From assembly GCA_003661905.1 (NCBI GenBank), contig QMXA01000063.1:1-6397 (forward strand): a stretch of 6,397 bases of DNA. The letters run 5' to 3'. Positions 5,365-6,397 of this stretch are shown here, piece by piece (position 1 is the first letter of the stretch; every line of letters begins with the position of its first letter). Below the pieces are notes generated by a model. The model saw nothing but the letters and a program-made list of their open reading frames with translations. It had not been told where the DNA came from and made no database searches. Source of the stretch: Thermoprotei archaeon. Its GTDB lineage: Archaea > Thermoproteota > Thermoprotei_A > Sulfolobales > Ignisphaeraceae. Position numbers and translations under genes: made by a program.

Positions 5365-6321
5365 TTGACTAAGACTAAGTGCTTTGAATTAGTCAATAAA
5401 GTAGTTAGAGCTGTATCAAAATTCATTGTAGGTTATGAAAGGAATATAGAGCTAATGATAATTACCATGCTTAGCAGAGGTCATGCTCTTCTCCTAGGCT
5501 ACCCCGGGTCTGCCAAAACGTTAACTGCTAAATTAGTTGCTGAAGCTCTAGGTCTTGATTTTAGACGTATACAAATGACTTCAGATCTTTTGCCTACAGA
5601 TATAGTTGGGACTAAGATTGTTGATCCAAAGACTGGTGATTTAAGAACTGTTAAAGGCCCTATATTTGCTAACATAGTCTTAGTAGATGAGATAAATAGA
5701 GGGAATCCAAAGACTCAAGCTGCATTACTAGAGGCAATGCAAGAGTATCAAGTAACAATTGAAGGAGAGACTTACAGACTTCCCCAGCCATTTATGGTAA
5801 TAGCTACACTAAATCCTATTGAAACACAAGGGATATTTCCACTACCGCAAGCACAATTAGATAGATTCTCTATTAGCTTAGATTTCAGATATCCAAATAC
5901 TGATGAGGAAGTGGAAATTCTCACTAGGGATCATAAGAATAAGGGATTAGAGCCGAGATTAAAACCCATATGCAGTATTGATGAAGTTATGAAAGCTATT
6001 GATGAAGCTTCATCTACATATGTAGATAATGTGATAATTAGATATATTGTAAATATCGTAAATAAATTACGTAAACTCGAAGAAATAGTTCTAGGCCCTT
6101 CACCTAGAGCTTCAGTAACAATTCTGAGAATAGCAAAAGCTATGGCTGCTGTTAGAGGTCGCGACTATGTAATACCAGATGATATTAAATACGTAGTGCC
6201 GTATGTATTAAGGCATAGAATACAGCTTAAGCAGAGTTTAGGTATGAATTTATGGGAACAATTACTAGAGATTCAAGAAAAGATTATGGAGATTCTTGAG
6301 TCTGAAGCTACTCCCTGGTAA
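5365..6321 (+). CDS. MoxR family AAA+ ATPase
   Basis: Cytosolic chaperone-like AAA+ ATPase, 318 residues, the full family length. Walker A is GYPGSAKT (45-52, the MoxR variant of GxxGxGKT), Walker B is IVLVDEINR (104-112, with Asp108 and Glu109), sensor 1 is ATLNP (147-151, Asn150), LDRF (165-168) holds a probable arginine finger, and GPSPRAS (244-250) is sensor 2. The C-terminal lid ends in VVPYVLRHRI, common to the family. MoxR proteins form hexamers and usually help mature or remodel partners, often with DUF58 and VWA-domain proteins encoded directly downstream. Here no such gene follows; instead a convergent gene overlaps its last 14 bases. It starts with TTG 5365 behind GGGGAG and is divergently transcribed from the redox-permease cassette. 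The substrate is unknown. Confidence 0.95.
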   Translation: MTKTKCFELVNKVVRAVSKFIVGYERNIELMIITMLSRGHALLLGYPGSAKTLTAKLVAEALGLDFRRIQMTSDLLPTDIVGTKIVDPKTGDLRTVKGPIFANIVLVDEINRGNPKTQAALLEAMQEYQVTIEGETYRLPQPFMVIATLNPIETQGIFPLPQAQLDRFSISLDFRYPNTDEEVEILTRDHKNKGLEPRLKPICSIDEVMKAIDEASSTYVDNVIIRYIVNIVNKLRKLEEIVLGPSPRASVTILRIAKAMAAVRGRDYVIPDDIKYVVPYVLRHRIQLKQSLGMNLWEQLLEIQEKIMEILESEATPW

Positions 6322-6397
6322 TTCTATCTATAGCTTCAATACATAACATGGCAATAAGTCCAAAGAGAATAATAGCTGAACCCCAGGGAACTAACCA
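6308..6397 (-). CDS. C-terminal end of a putative membrane protein (partial)
   Basis: On the minus strand one frame is open from the right edge to a TAG at 6310-6308, giving 29 residues that start WLVPWGSAIILFGLIAMLCI and end in a charged EAIDRITRE tail. This looks like a last transmembrane helix followed by a short cytoplasmic tail. The gene would converge on the MoxR gene and overlap its end by 14 bases. The family cannot be told from so little, and a chance open frame is possible. Confidence 0.45.
   Translation of the reverse strand, partial: WLVPWGSAIILFGLIAMLCIEAIDRITRE

Noticed and set aside
6347..6397. Plus-strand ATG frame after MoxR as the start of the next gene.
   Set aside because: It has no ribosome binding site and its hydrophilic product resembles nothing; the minus frame gives a hydrophobic helix plus a charged tail and fits better.
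1..6397. CRISPR arrays, tRNA genes, insertion sequences or long repeats.
   Set aside because: None seen on reading both strands: no regularly spaced repeats, no tRNA cloverleaf, no transposase motifs or terminal inverted repeats.

Overview
The window looks like a low-GC chromosomal segment from a (hyper)thermophilic archaeon, probably Thermoproteota/Crenarchaeota. The supporting signs are GGTGA-type ribosome binding sites, frequent TTG and GTG starts, AUA- and AGA/AGG-rich codon use, TTTAAA-like TATA boxes, an archaeal GTP-dependent dephospho-CoA kinase and a C/D box guide RNA. The species cannot be named from the sequence alone.

Layout. (1) Positions 1-1505, plus strand: the last codons of an ABC transporter ATPase, overlapped by its ABC-2 type permease. 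This is a two-gene exporter operon. (2) Positions 1506-1606: a short spacer that holds a well-formed C/D box sRNA (C 1535-1541, D' 1555-1558, C' 1562-1568, D 1583-1586), directly upstream of the next gene's ribosome binding site. (3) Positions 1607-3354, plus: an amidohydrolase of the MTA/SAH deaminase-chlorohydrolase superfamily lacking a usual catalytic Glu, joined by a 4-base stop/start overlap to a GTP-dependent dephospho-CoA kinase. (4) Positions 5227 down to 3358, minus: a compact cassette of a thioredoxin-like CPKC redox protein, a CSC-motif permease (UPF0718/ArsP-like), and an Lrp/AsnC-type regulator with a C-terminal seven-cysteine, DUF3795-like cluster. (5) Positions 5228-5364: a divergent promoter region. 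(6) Positions 5365-6321, plus: a MoxR-type AAA+ ATPase whose 3' end overlaps a convergent partial membrane-protein gene at the right edge.

How they may work together. The ABC pair forms one exporter. The minus-strand cassette reads as a self-contained metal or metalloid (possibly organoarsenical) handling unit: a thiol redox carrier, an exporter with a membrane Cys pair, and a regulator carrying its own putative metal-sensing tail. It is the best candidate here for a little-described system. The second best is the overlooked C/D sRNA in the leader of the amidohydrolase-CoA kinase operon. All functions are inferred from motifs read by eye; no database search was possible.
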